Shown here: positions 1 to 7,414 of the stretch, one piece after another
Layout: each line of letters opens with the position of its first letter
Numbering within the stretch: the first letter of the stretch is position 1
Assembly: GCA_026390535.1 (NCBI GenBank)
Contig: JAPLFT010000186.1
Location: forward strand, 1 to 9,187
Direction of reading: 5' to 3'
From: Pseudomonadota bacterium
GTDB lineage: Bacteria; Bdellovibrionota; JAFGOL01
DNA: 9,187 bases
Program-made: the position numbers and the translations under genes
Notes under the pieces: generated by a model
Told to the model about the DNA's origin: nothing
Seen by the model: only the letters and a program-made list of their open reading frames with translations
Databases searched by the model: none

Positions 1-956
1 AGCTCAATAAGCTCAGTAAACTCCTGGTAGATAACCTAGAGCTGGGGATAATAAACGTAAATAAGAAAGGGTTTATCAGTTCAATAAACAATACGGCTGA
101 AAAAATATTTAAGGATAAGGATAATATATATCTGATACTGGATGATCTTACTGCAGCAGCAGATAAAGGTCTGCATAGAATTGTGATTGAAGGTAATGTC
201 CTTATATTCATATATAAGATAGATACACCGCAGGGTACAACACTGGTTGTAAAAGATATAAGCGATGAGGATAAAATAGATAAATTAAAATTAATAAACA
301 CCATCGCTTCCGTTCTTGCCCATGAAATAAAAAACCCTGTTTCTTCTATTGCCGGCGTTTCTGAACTTATAAGGACAGACAAGGATATTCTGTCCAATCA
401 GGATCAAAAGCACAAACTTTTAGGTATCATAGACAGAGAATCAATCAGGCTTACAAATCTGGTGGAAGAGTTCCTGATATATTCAGGGTCGGAAAAAAGG
501 AAAAATGAGGGAATAAATATAAACGCACTGATACAGAATGCCTGTGACAATATAAGAGTAAACAAGGAATTCATAGAGAAAAAACTACACCTTGATTTAA
601 AGGTTAATGAGAATTCAGGCAGTATGATCTATGGAGATTTTCAGAGGCTGTCTCAGGCCTTTGATAATGTCCTTATCAACTCAGTCCAGGCTTGTCAAAA
701 AGATGGAAAGATATTCTGCACGGTAAAAGACACTGATGGTTCAACAAATGTAATAATAAACGATAGCGGTATAGGAATAACGGATGACATAAAGAAAAGA
801 ATTTTTGAACCATTCTTTACTACAAAAGAAAGAGGTACCGGCCTTGGGCTTGCCATAGTCAGAAATATAATATCCGCTCACGGCGGAAAAATAGAGGTTA
901 AACAAAACAATCCGGGGACAACTTTTAATATTATGTTCCCTAAAAACAGGAGCTAA
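1..956 (+). CDS. Sensor histidine kinase, PilS/NtrB-like, 5' end missing
   Basis: The reading frame is open from the left edge (first whole codon at 3), so 317 residues are visible and the N-terminus lies outside; the GTG at 183 is internal and not a start. Residues about 8-75 look like a shortened PAS sensor segment (LLVDNLELGIINVNKKG, then NNTAEKIF). The dimerisation/phosphotransfer helix follows, with H-box HEIKNP and phospho-acceptor His at residue 107 (codon 321-323). The ATPase domain shows an N-box (DNVLINSVQA), a G1 box (DSGIG near residue 254), an F-box (FEPFFTTKERG) and a G2 box (TGLGLAIV). It should autophosphorylate on His and pass phosphate to the regulator encoded 3 nt downstream, whose ribosome site lies in this gene's last codons. 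Membrane segments, if any, are upstream of the window. The class is certain; the PilS assignment rests mainly on the partner. Confidence 0.95.
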   Translation, partial: LNKLSKLLVDNLELGIINVNKKGFISSINNTAEKIFKDKDNIYLILDDLTAAADKGLHRIVIEGNVLIFIYKIDTPQGTTLVVKDISDEDKIDKLKLINTIASVLAHEIKNPVSSIAGVSELIRTDKDILSNQDQKHKLLGIIDRESIRLTNLVEEFLIYSGSEKRKNEGININALIQNACDNIRVNKEFIEKKLHLDLKVNENSGSMIYGDFQRLSQAFDNVLINSVQACQKDGKIFCTVKDTDGSTNVIINDSGIGITDDIKKRIFEPFFTTKERGTGLGLAIVRNIISAHGGKIEVKQNNPGTTFNIMFPKNRS

Positions 957-959
957 TAA

Positions 960-2390
960 ATGGCTGAGGAACAAAAAAACAGAGTACTGGTGGTTGATGA
1001 CGAGCAAAGCATAAGAGAATTCCTTGAGCTTTTACTGACAAAGGAAGGTTATTACGTACAAACCACAAGTTCTGCATTTGAGGCCATTAAAATACTTGAA
1101 AATAGTCGTTTTGATGTAATTTTTATGGATATCCAGATGCCCCAGATGTCGGGAATAGAGGCTTTGATAACACTAAAAAAAATGGATCCGACAATAGAGA
1201 TAATAGTAATAACGGCCTTCGGTTCAACAGAGATCGCAATAGATGTAATCAAAAAAGGGGCATATGATTTTATAGCAAAACCCTTTAAGATAGATAATCT
1301 CCTTATCACAACAAAAAAAGCCATAGAAAAAAGAAAATTAACTTACGAGAATTTGATGCTTAAATCCCAGCTTGGAGACAGATATTCATATTGCGGTATG
1401 ATCGGATCTTCTGCACCTATGCTGATGATGTACGAGATGATAAAGATAGTATCTCAGACAACCAGTAATATTCTAATCACCGGAGAGAGTGGAACAGGAA
1501 AAGAACTTATAGTAAAAGCAATACACACCCATGGCCCTTTGAAAAATAAACCCTTTGTTATCATAAACTGCGGTGCTATTCCGGAAAATCTCATCGAGAG
1601 TGAAATGTTCGGACATAAAAAAGGATCTTTTACCGGAGCCATTGCTGATAAGATCGGACTCTTTGAGACCGCAAACAACGGAACAATCTTTTTAGACGAA
1701 GTAGGGGAATTACCTATACACCTTCAGGTAAAACTTTTAAGGGCAATTCAGGAGAGGACCATAAAAAGGATAGGCGAAAACTCAGATGTAAACATCAATG
1801 TACGTGTAATATGTGCAACCAATAGAGATCTTCAGGAAATGGTAAAAAAAGGCACTTTCAGAGAGGATCTCTATTACAGGCTTAACGTAATTCAGATACA
1901 CGCACCGGCGTTAAGGGAGCGCGGTGACGACGTAACAATGCTCTCAAACTTTTTTATGGAAAAATATTCTAAAAAACTGAATAAGGGGATAAACAACATC
2001 ACAGAAGAGACTCTGGTGGCCCTGAAAAAATATAATTATCCGGGCAATGTCAGAGAACTTGAGAACATAATAGAAAGAGCAGTAGCACTATGCACCAATA
2101 AAATAATAAAATTACAGGATCTGCCCCCTCATATAGTTGACATCTATAGAGACCTTAATACATCCCCATCGGCAGTCTCTGCAGGATCGCCTTATATAAC
2201 AAGGTTTCCCGAGTTTACTGAGATACCGGAACATGGAATAGAACTTGAAAAGATAGTAGAGAATTTTGAAAGGAATCTGATACAAAAGGCTCTCAAAAAA
2301 ACCGGCGGAGTAAAAAAACATGCCGCAAAGATACTGGGAATAACTTTCAGATCAATGAGGTATAGATTGGAGAAATATAATATAGATTAA
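960..2390 (+). CDS. Sigma-54-dependent response regulator, PilR-like
   Basis: This 476-residue NtrC-family regulator has three parts. The receiver (about 8-125) has acidic residues Asp13/Asp14, phospho-acceptor Asp57 (FMDIQMP), Thr85 and Lys107. The AAA+ domain (about 146-385) has Walker A GESGTGKE at 175-182, the sigma-54 contact loop as GSFTGA at 222-227, Walker B FLDEVGE with Asp246-Glu247, and FREDLYYRLNV. A Fis-type HTH (about 436-476) ends the protein. The HTH text TFRSMRYRLEKYNI and the preceding GIELEKIVENFERNL linker resemble PilR more than NtrC or AtoC. The contact loop has Ser where GAFTGA is usual, a tolerated variant. Expected role: after phosphorylation it forms a ring that remodels RNA polymerase-sigma-54 using ATP. 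The start has an AGGAG about 8 nt upstream inside the kinase gene, suggesting translational coupling. No pilin genes are visible, so the regulon is unknown. Confidence 0.95.
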   Translation: MAEEQKNRVLVVDDEQSIREFLELLLTKEGYYVQTTSSAFEAIKILENSRFDVIFMDIQMPQMSGIEALITLKKMDPTIEIIVITAFGSTEIAIDVIKKGAYDFIAKPFKIDNLLITTKKAIEKRKLTYENLMLKSQLGDRYSYCGMIGSSAPMLMMYEMIKIVSQTTSNILITGESGTGKELIVKAIHTHGPLKNKPFVIINCGAIPENLIESEMFGHKKGSFTGAIADKIGLFETANNGTIFLDEVGELPIHLQVKLLRAIQERTIKRIGENSDVNINVRVICATNRDLQEMVKKGTFREDLYYRLNVIQIHAPALRERGDDVTMLSNFFMEKYSKKLNKGINNITEETLVALKKYNYPGNVRELENIIERAVALCTNKIIKLQDLPPHIVDIYRDLNTSPSAVSAGSPYITRFPEFTEIPEHGIELEKIVENFERNLIQKALKKTGGVKKHAAKILGITFRSMRYRLEKYNID

Positions 2391-2411
2391 GGTTATAAAA
2401 GAGGTGTTGTT

Positions 2412-3497
2412 ATGAATAAAATACTTTTTTTCATTTCCGCATTAAGTTTGTTTTTTTATGCATGCAACATGGGTGGAAGCGGCAGATCAAATAACTATAA
2501 TTCATCATCGCTAAAGGCAGACGGGGTTTCATGTACGGAAAACTCCGAATGCGCTTCCGGATTATGTAAAGAAGATATTTGTAAAGCCAAAAACAGCAAC
2601 GGACTTAGCTTTGGTGAATCGTGTACCGGCGATATTGATTGTGCATCTTCCACCTGCAATAGCACTTTCGATAAATGTGGATGCGAGAACGACAGTAACT
2701 GCACAAACAGCGGTGTTTGTGTATCCAACGGATTGTGCGTTAATATAGATCCAATCCAGAACATATGTACCAAGGGATTTTTATCATACAGGTTCAAAAT
2801 ACTTGCCGGCATAGGCACCGATACTCAGGATATAACATCTTCCTGTACTTTTACCTCTGATACACTGTCTTTAGCAACACCAAATCAGGATGCATCATTT
2901 AATTGTCTAGCTGTTGGACAGACAAATATAAAGGCGTCTCTACCTTCAACTTATGACAGTAAAAAAATAACCGCTTCAATAACAATATATAACACTTTCA
3001 ACGTAAGTCCTGAACCGGCAACATGTATCGCTGGAAGTACAGTTGACATTGTAGCCAAATATGGCCCGAGCGTAGTAACAGATTCTACTAACTGGACGGT
3101 AATCGGCGGCTCCGGACAAATAACAGCATCGGCAACAAAGGGTAAATTTAATTGTAATACGGTAGGATTAGGACAGTACGAGGCTAAATATTCCACATAT
3201 GCAACAAACTATGGAAATATTTACGTAACACCAGTGGGTGGTTGTACAAATCCAAGGTTATATCCAAGCACAAAGAGCGGGGCAATAAATAGCTATGTCT
3301 GTTTTGACCCTTACTGCGGTGATAATTCCCAAGTAAGTACAATATCTGCATGGGGTCCAACAGGTAATCCTGTGGCACAACCTCTGATGTACAATAACAG
3401 AGGCGGATGTTTCAAATGCAAAACTGCCGGGACTATGACTGTGAGCGTACACTATGCAGGATCACAAATATCTAACGGGACATTAACTTGTAATTAA
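2412..3497 (+). CDS. Cys-rich predicted lipoprotein with Ig-like repeats
   Basis: This 361-residue protein starts at ATG 2412 with GAGGTG 5 nt upstream. A hydrophobic signal peptide leads to a lipobox-like FYAC with the lipidated Cys predicted at 18, then a Ser/Asn-rich linker. Three Cys modules follow: C41-47-52-57, C71-77-82-89 and C91-97-103-109, all opening C-x5-C, in the style of the CxxxSxCxSGxC modules of delta-proteobacterial surface proteins. From about 119 to the end there appear to be three divergent beta-sandwich, Ig-like segments marked by SFNCLAVG (162-169), KFNCNTVG (245-252) and CFKCKTAG (333-340). There are 24 Cys in all, so an oxidising, extracytoplasmic, disulfide-rich fold is likely. 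It begins 21 nt after the regulator gene, with no promoter seen between them. Family and function are not recognised; a surface or adhesive role is only a guess. Confidence 0.85.
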   Translation: MNKILFFISALSLFFYACNMGGSGRSNNYNSSSLKADGVSCTENSECASGLCKEDICKAKNSNGLSFGESCTGDIDCASSTCNSTFDKCGCENDSNCTNSGVCVSNGLCVNIDPIQNICTKGFLSYRFKILAGIGTDTQDITSSCTFTSDTLSLATPNQDASFNCLAVGQTNIKASLPSTYDSKKITASITIYNTFNVSPEPATCIAGSTVDIVAKYGPSVVTDSTNWTVIGGSGQITASATKGKFNCNTVGLGQYEAKYSTYATNYGNIYVTPVGGCTNPRLYPSTKSGAINSYVCFDPYCGDNSQVSTISAWGPTGNPVAQPLMYNNRGGCFKCKTAGTMTVSVHYAGSQISNGTLTCN

Positions 3498-3760
3498 TAG
3501 ACATCACCATTTTCTTTAATCTTCTTATCTTCGTATGGGGCAGCAACTCTTCTATAGTATTCCTGTTTGGCACATTCAAGCATACCTAAAGCCTCGTTAA
3601 CTTCAGAGTATTTTAACGAGTAAAGATCTTTTAAGAGCATGCTTATTTAGTAATTCAATACACCTGCCCTGTTGTCCTTACCGCATTCCTTTACCGCCTC
3701 TGCAAGATCCTTTATCCTCTTATCAACTACAAGTCTTAACTCTTTAGATATGTATGGCAT
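3494..3760 (-). pseudogene. Conserved small hypothetical gene split by in-frame TAA
   Basis: Read from ATG at 3758-3760, 37 codons (MPYISKELRL... to GVLNY) run to a TAA at 3647-3649. The same frame then continues for 50 more codons (ISMLLKDLY..., ALGMLECAKQEYYRRV, APYEDKKIKENGDVY) to a second TAA at 3494-3496. Both halves match, from memory, a roughly 90-residue uncharacterised family (I believe DUF6899) that starts MPYI, has GxLNY centrally and ends in YRRVAAPYED and NGDVY. The stop therefore replaces one codon of an otherwise intact 88-residue protein. The start is supported by GGAGG 6 nt upstream, inside the end of the acyl-CoA dehydrogenase gene, whose stop is 1 nt away. The Met codon at 3638-3640 has no good ribosome site, so a separate second gene is unlikely. 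TAA is the normal stop of several neighbours. A sequencing error remains possible. Confidence 0.8.
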
Positions 3761-3761
3761 T

Positions 3762-5480
3762 TTAAACCTCCAATATTATATCCCTGTTTTCCATTGCAGT
3801 TTTATTCCTTTTCATGACCGGTTCAGAGAGTTTTAGTGTATTTGCAAAGGCTTTTTCTATAAATAATTTTGCAATCTCACGTTTATGCTCGTTGTGTATA
3901 CCGAATTGAAGCAGTCTGTAACCTATCAAAAGATCCGTAGCCATGTCCACGATGTTCCTGGAGTAGTAACTCATAAAGTCCTTATCATTAACTTCTGCAA
4001 TCACGTTTATACATTTATTCAGCATGCTTCTTATGGAGGTTAATGTCTCCCTTAAATTATGAAGCTCAGTAGGAAATTTAATATTGTCATAATCCTCTTT
4101 GAGCAATTCCTCATAAGTTCCGTTCAATATCCCGCCTATTGCGGCTATTACCTGAAGCTGTGTCGTTCCCTCATATATATTCGTTATTCTTGCGTCCCTT
4201 GATAATCTTTCTACCGGGAATTCCTTCATGAAACCGGTACCTGCATGTATCTGTACAGCATCGTAAGTCACACGATTGCTCATTTCCGTATTATATGCCT
4301 TTGAAAGCGGTGTAAGCAGTGCCGCTATAGAAGAATATTTTTTTGCGCGCTCCCTGTATTCCTTGTTATCCGATTCATGTTCATTAAGTGCTGTATAAAC
4401 TTTTTTCAGATCCACATATTTGCATGTCTCATAAATCAGAGCTCTTCCACCTTCTATCTGCACCTTCATCCATGTTAGCATATCATACACAGCAGGAAAA
4501 TTTATTATAGGGCTTCCAAATTGCACTCTTTCTTTAGCATACTTTAATGCTTCCCTGTATGCGGCCTCTGCAATACCTATTCCCTGAGCGGAAACAGCAA
4601 GTCTTGCGCCGTTCATCAGCGATATAACATAGCGTATAAGTCCCAATTTTCTTTTGCCTATCAAAAGGGCTTTTGTCCCGTTAAATTGTATTTCACATGT
4701 TGGAGAACCATGTATTCCGTGTTTATTCTCTATCCTTCTTATCTGTACGGTATCATCTTTCTCTATAAGGAACATAGAGAGTCCACGACCGTCTTTTGAA
4801 CCAAGTTCGCTTCTTGCAAGTACAAGGGAAATATCCGCACAGCCGTTAGTTATAAAACGTTTAACACCGTACAATTTCCATTCACCAGTTTTTTCGTCCA
4901 GTATCGCCTTTGTCTGGACAGCCTGAAGATCAGACCCGGCATCCGGTTCCGTAAGTATCATAGCCCCTGTGACTTCTCCCTTTGTGAACATGGGAAGATA
5001 TTTTGCCTTCATTGACTCTTCTGCGAATTCATTTATCGTCTCACCTATATCCTGAAGTCCTATGAGGTTCATAAGGCTTGCGTCGGCACGTGACACCATT
5101 TCTATTATCATAGTGGAAACGGTCGTCGGAAAATTAAGTCCGCCGTATTGACGAGGGATGGTTATCCCTCCAAGATCCGCACCAAGCAGAAGTTTCATAT
5201 TTTGTTTTGTGCCGCTTGCATACTCAACCTTGCCATGATCAAAGTGGCAACCTTCCTCATCCACAGCCTCTGCGTTGGCAGCCACAGTAGTACCGGTTAT
5301 CTCTCCGGCAACTCTTAACGCTTCTATATAAGAACGTCTTGCCTCTTTAAGATTTCTTGGAGCATAATCATATGTCTTATTCTCTGTAAAATTATTCTCC
5401 AGTTTTGTGATAACATCATCAAGATCCGTATGTTCCAAATGGAACTGAAGATCCTTATTATCGTCAAAAAAGTTAGCCAT
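3762..5480 (-). CDS. Long-form acyl-CoA dehydrogenase, FAD-dependent
   Basis: This 572-residue flavoenzyme should oxidise an acyl-CoA to the trans-2-enoyl-CoA and pass electrons to the ETF encoded just upstream. Visible signatures are GAMILTEPDAGSD (172-184) and RFITNG (208-213) in the FAD/substrate middle domain, ERVQFGSPI in the C-terminal helical domain, and IYEGTTQLQ with the catalytic base Glu437. At 572 residues it is much longer than the roughly 380 of short- and medium-chain enzymes. There is an N-terminal extension (DNKDLQFHLEH), charged extra residues around 375-395, and about 135 residues beyond Glu437, forming an added helical domain as in the 560-600 residue branch. Substrate chain length cannot be read from sequence. 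ATG at 5478-5480 has AGGAG a few nt upstream, overlapping the etfA stop. The 10 nt gap to etfA and 1 nt gap to the next gene show an operon. Confidence 0.95.
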   Translation of the reverse strand: MANFFDDNKDLQFHLEHTDLDDVITKLENNFTENKTYDYAPRNLKEARRSYIEALRVAGEITGTTVAANAEAVDEEGCHFDHGKVEYASGTKQNMKLLLGADLGGITIPRQYGGLNFPTTVSTMIIEMVSRADASLMNLIGLQDIGETINEFAEESMKAKYLPMFTKGEVTGAMILTEPDAGSDLQAVQTKAILDEKTGEWKLYGVKRFITNGCADISLVLARSELGSKDGRGLSMFLIEKDDTVQIRRIENKHGIHGSPTCEIQFNGTKALLIGKRKLGLIRYVISLMNGARLAVSAQGIGIAEAAYREALKYAKERVQFGSPIINFPAVYDMLTWMKVQIEGGRALIYETCKYVDLKKVYTALNEHESDNKEYRERAKKYSSIAALLTPLSKAYNTEMSNRVTYDAVQIHAGTGFMKEFPVERLSRDARITNIYEGTTQLQVIAAIGGILNGTYEELLKEDYDNIKFPTELHNLRETLTSIRSMLNKCINVIAEVNDKDFMSYYSRNIVDMATDLLIGYRLLQFGIHNEHKREIAKLFIEKAFANTLKLSEPVMKRNKTAMENRDIILEV

Positions 5481-5490
5481 TGAGTAACTC

Positions 5491-6513
5491 CTATTTATTA
5501 TCCTGTTTCTTGTACGCCTCTATCATCATCGGAATAACCGTATTAAGGTCTCCTACTATTTTAATATGTGCAAAATTAAATATCGGGGCTTCGGGATTAT
5601 TGTTTATAGCTATTATCTTTAGCGACTGATCCATTCCAGCTTTGTGTTGAATACTTCCGGATATCCCGCATGCTATATAAAGTTTTGGTCTTACAGTCAC
5701 ACCGGTTTGTCCGACCTGATGCTCCTTGCTTACCCACCCCTGGTCCACGGCGGCACGTGATGCTCCGATCTCTCCGCCTATTATATCCGCAAGTTCTCTT
5801 ATTCTGTCAAAATTCTCTTTTGAACCGACACCCATGCCTCCGGAAACGATTATATTCGCTCCGGTGAGGTTAACCTTCTTTTCCTTAACTATCTTATTGA
5901 TGATTTTTACAGAAAGATCTACGGGGCTAAGTGTAATTGTTAAAGGAATTATCTGACCTTTCCTTGAATTGTCAGGAGTTTTCATTTTCATTACGCCTTC
6001 TCTGACAGTTGCCATCTGAGGATGACGTACAGGATTTATTATCGTCGCTATTATGTTACCGCCAAACGCCGGACGTATCTGATATAAAAGCTGCTCATAG
6101 GTCTTTCCCGTTTTGTTATCTGTGTAAGGACCAATCTTCAACTCCGTGCAATCCGCAGTTAAACCTGATTTCATGCTGGATGCAACACGCGGCGCAATAT
6201 CTCTTCCTGCTCTTGTCGCTCCAAAAAGTACTATACCTGGAGCATCTTTTTTTACAGCTTCTACAACAGCCTTTGCATAAGGGATACTTATTATCTCCTT
6301 AAGCTCTGCATTTTCAATTATATACACGTTATCAGCGCCGTAAGAAAAAAGGATTTTAGGCATATCGCCTGCTTTTTCACAGGGAAGGTATGCGGATACA
6401 TTTGTCTTTAGTTCATGCGCAATATCAAGAGCCTTACCCAAAAGTTCCAGGCTGACATTCTCTATCTTTCCGTTATGCTGTTGAATAAATACAGCCACGT
6501 TGCCATGTTTCAT
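5491..6513 (-). CDS. etfA: Electron transfer flavoprotein alpha subunit
   Basis: This 340-residue protein pairs with EtfB to form the soluble heterodimeric electron carrier. The N-terminal half (about 1-190) is the ETF alpha/beta domain, including LFGATRAGRDIAPRVA. The C-terminal half is the FAD-binding domain: SRAAVDQGWV near 252-261, GQTGVTVRPKLYIACGISG from 268, SIQHKAGM, and AINNNPEAPIF, which together match the EtfA family signature. Length and domain order are normal. The start (ATG complement at 6511-6513) follows the etfB stop by 10 nt, and the GGTAGGTGA ribosome site overlaps that stop, so coupled translation with etfB is likely. Electrons are expected from the adjacent acyl-CoA dehydrogenase and to go to a quinone oxidoreductase or another acceptor not in this window. 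Confidence 0.97.
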   Translation of the reverse strand: MKHGNVAVFIQQHNGKIENVSLELLGKALDIAHELKTNVSAYLPCEKAGDMPKILFSYGADNVYIIENAELKEIISIPYAKAVVEAVKKDAPGIVLFGATRAGRDIAPRVASSMKSGLTADCTELKIGPYTDNKTGKTYEQLLYQIRPAFGGNIIATIINPVRHPQMATVREGVMKMKTPDNSRKGQIIPLTITLSPVDLSVKIINKIVKEKKVNLTGANIIVSGGMGVGSKENFDRIRELADIIGGEIGASRAAVDQGWVSKEHQVGQTGVTVRPKLYIACGISGSIQHKAGMDQSLKIIAINNNPEAPIFNFAHIKIVGDLNTVIPMMIEAYKKQDNK

Positions 6514-6523
6514 ATTCCGTCAC

Positions 6524-7246
6524 CTACCCTATAATGTGTTCGCTTATCAATTCTTTCATCATCTGGTTAACGCTGTTCTGATTAGGTTCGTAATTCTTTG
6601 TCTCTATGGATTTAAATATAACACTGTGAATTTCTTTGACTCTTGTCGTATACTTGAACATCCTTTTTACTCTTGGAGATCTTGGAGTATTAAATCCGCC
6701 TTCAACAGTTAGAAGTATTGGAGTCTTACATTCTATCACTTCCGTTCCCTCGTCAGAGAGCCTGGAGAGTTTTATCGTATTATTTTTAATACTCTCTATC
6801 TCTGTGACAAAAGTCACCTGGGGTATATTCAATTTTTCCGCTATCTGAGGACCAACCTGAGCAGTGTCACCATCTATGGCCTGTCTTCCAGCCATTATGA
6901 TATCGAATTTTTTGGCTTTGGCCTCAATCGCACTTTTTAAGATCAATGATGTTGCCAGAGTATCCGAACCGGCAAACTTTGGATCACTGAGAAGGAATAC
7001 ATTATCCGCCCCTCTGTACAAGGATTCCCTAAGTATTTCAACGGCTTTTGGGGGACCCATCGTTATTACCGTGACCTTTGCCCCATATTTATCTTTCATC
7101 TCCAGAGCAAGCTCAAGAGCATGAAGATCATCAGGATTAAAAACCGCTTTAAGTGCAGCGCGATTTACGGTACCATCCTCTTTCATGGCGTCTGCGCCCA
7201 CGTTTGCGGTATCCGGGACCTGTTTTACAAGTACAACTATTTCCAT
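6524..7246 (-). CDS. etfB: Electron transfer flavoprotein beta subunit
   Basis: This 240-residue protein is the nucleotide-binding partner of EtfA. I start it at ATG 7244-7246 (MEIVVLVKQVPDT), which matches family N-termini and has GAGGTG 8 nt upstream; an in-frame ATG at 7298-7300 would add 18 unconserved residues with no ribosome site. Key motifs are FNPDDLHALELAL, MGPPKAVEILRESL, GSDTLATSLIL, AGRQAIDGDTAQVGPQIAE (119-137) and the family pattern LSRLSDEGTEVIECKTPILLTVEGG. The DGDTAQVGP form resembles EtfB of anaerobes such as Megasphaera, where FAD replaces AMP, more than the mitochondrial form; that reading is inference. It is the first gene of the leftward operon etfB-etfA-acyl-CoA dehydrogenase-small gene, probably transcribed from the 7247-7400 region. 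Confidence 0.97.
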   Translation of the reverse strand: MEIVVLVKQVPDTANVGADAMKEDGTVNRAALKAVFNPDDLHALELALEMKDKYGAKVTVITMGPPKAVEILRESLYRGADNVFLLSDPKFAGSDTLATSLILKSAIEAKAKKFDIIMAGRQAIDGDTAQVGPQIAEKLNIPQVTFVTEIESIKNNTIKLSRLSDEGTEVIECKTPILLTVEGGFNTPRSPRVKRMFKYTTRVKEIHSVIFKSIETKNYEPNQNSVNQMMKELISEHIIG

Positions 7247-7254
7247 AAGTATAG

Positions 7255-7260
7255 CACCTC
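7255..7260 (-). promoter_or_regulatory. Ribosome binding site fixing the etfB start
   Basis: GAGGTG on the minus strand sits 8 nt before ATG 7244-7246. Nothing comparable lies upstream of the alternative ATG at 7298-7300, so the shorter 240-residue EtfB is preferred. Confidence 0.75.
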
Positions 7261-7322
7261 TAAAATTCTTACTAGTTCTGCTCCTCAGCCCAAACAGCAT
7301 CCTGCCTTTTTGGGTTTAAAAA

Positions 7323-7350
7323 GGTATACCATTATCTTCATAGATATCAA
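7323..7350 (-). promoter_or_regulatory. Candidate promoter for the etf operon
   Basis: On the minus strand TTGATA (7345-7350) and TATACC (7323-7328) are 16 bp apart, and a TG one base before the -10 makes it extended-type. It would give a leader of roughly 70 nt before etfB. The -10 matches consensus only partly, so this is a weak call made from position and pattern. Confidence 0.35.
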
Positions 7351-7414
7351 AGTAAAAATTAGTGATCTATGATGCATATTTACAGCGTCTAATTTGGTGT
7401 TTTTGATGATTTGC

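Noticed and set aside
183..956. Kinase gene starting at the GTG at 183.
   Set aside because: The frame continues open to the left edge with PAS-like sequence, and no ribosome site precedes the GTG.
2495..3452. Several minus-strand open frames within the lipoprotein gene.
   Set aside because: They lie opposite a well-supported gene with signal peptide and Cys modules, and show no recognisable domains or ribosome sites.
3569..3583. TGGCAC as a sigma-54 promoter element.
   Set aside because: The matching TTGCA-type -12 element is absent at the required spacing and it lies inside the small split gene.
3647..3649. Selenocysteine or pyrrolysine-style recoding of the in-frame stop.
   Set aside because: Those systems use UGA and UAG; this is UAA, which also ends the kinase, regulator, lipoprotein and dehydrogenase genes here.
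7247..7300. Longer EtfB start giving 18 extra N-terminal residues.
   Set aside because: The extra residues are not family-like and lack a ribosome site; the internal ATG at 7244-7246 starts the conserved MEIVVLVKQVPD and has GAGGTG at good spacing.
7289..7313. CCCAAA/TTTGGG inverted repeat as terminator or operator.
   Set aside because: The stem is only about 6 bp with a 13-nt loop and no T-tract; it is too weak to call as a separate feature.
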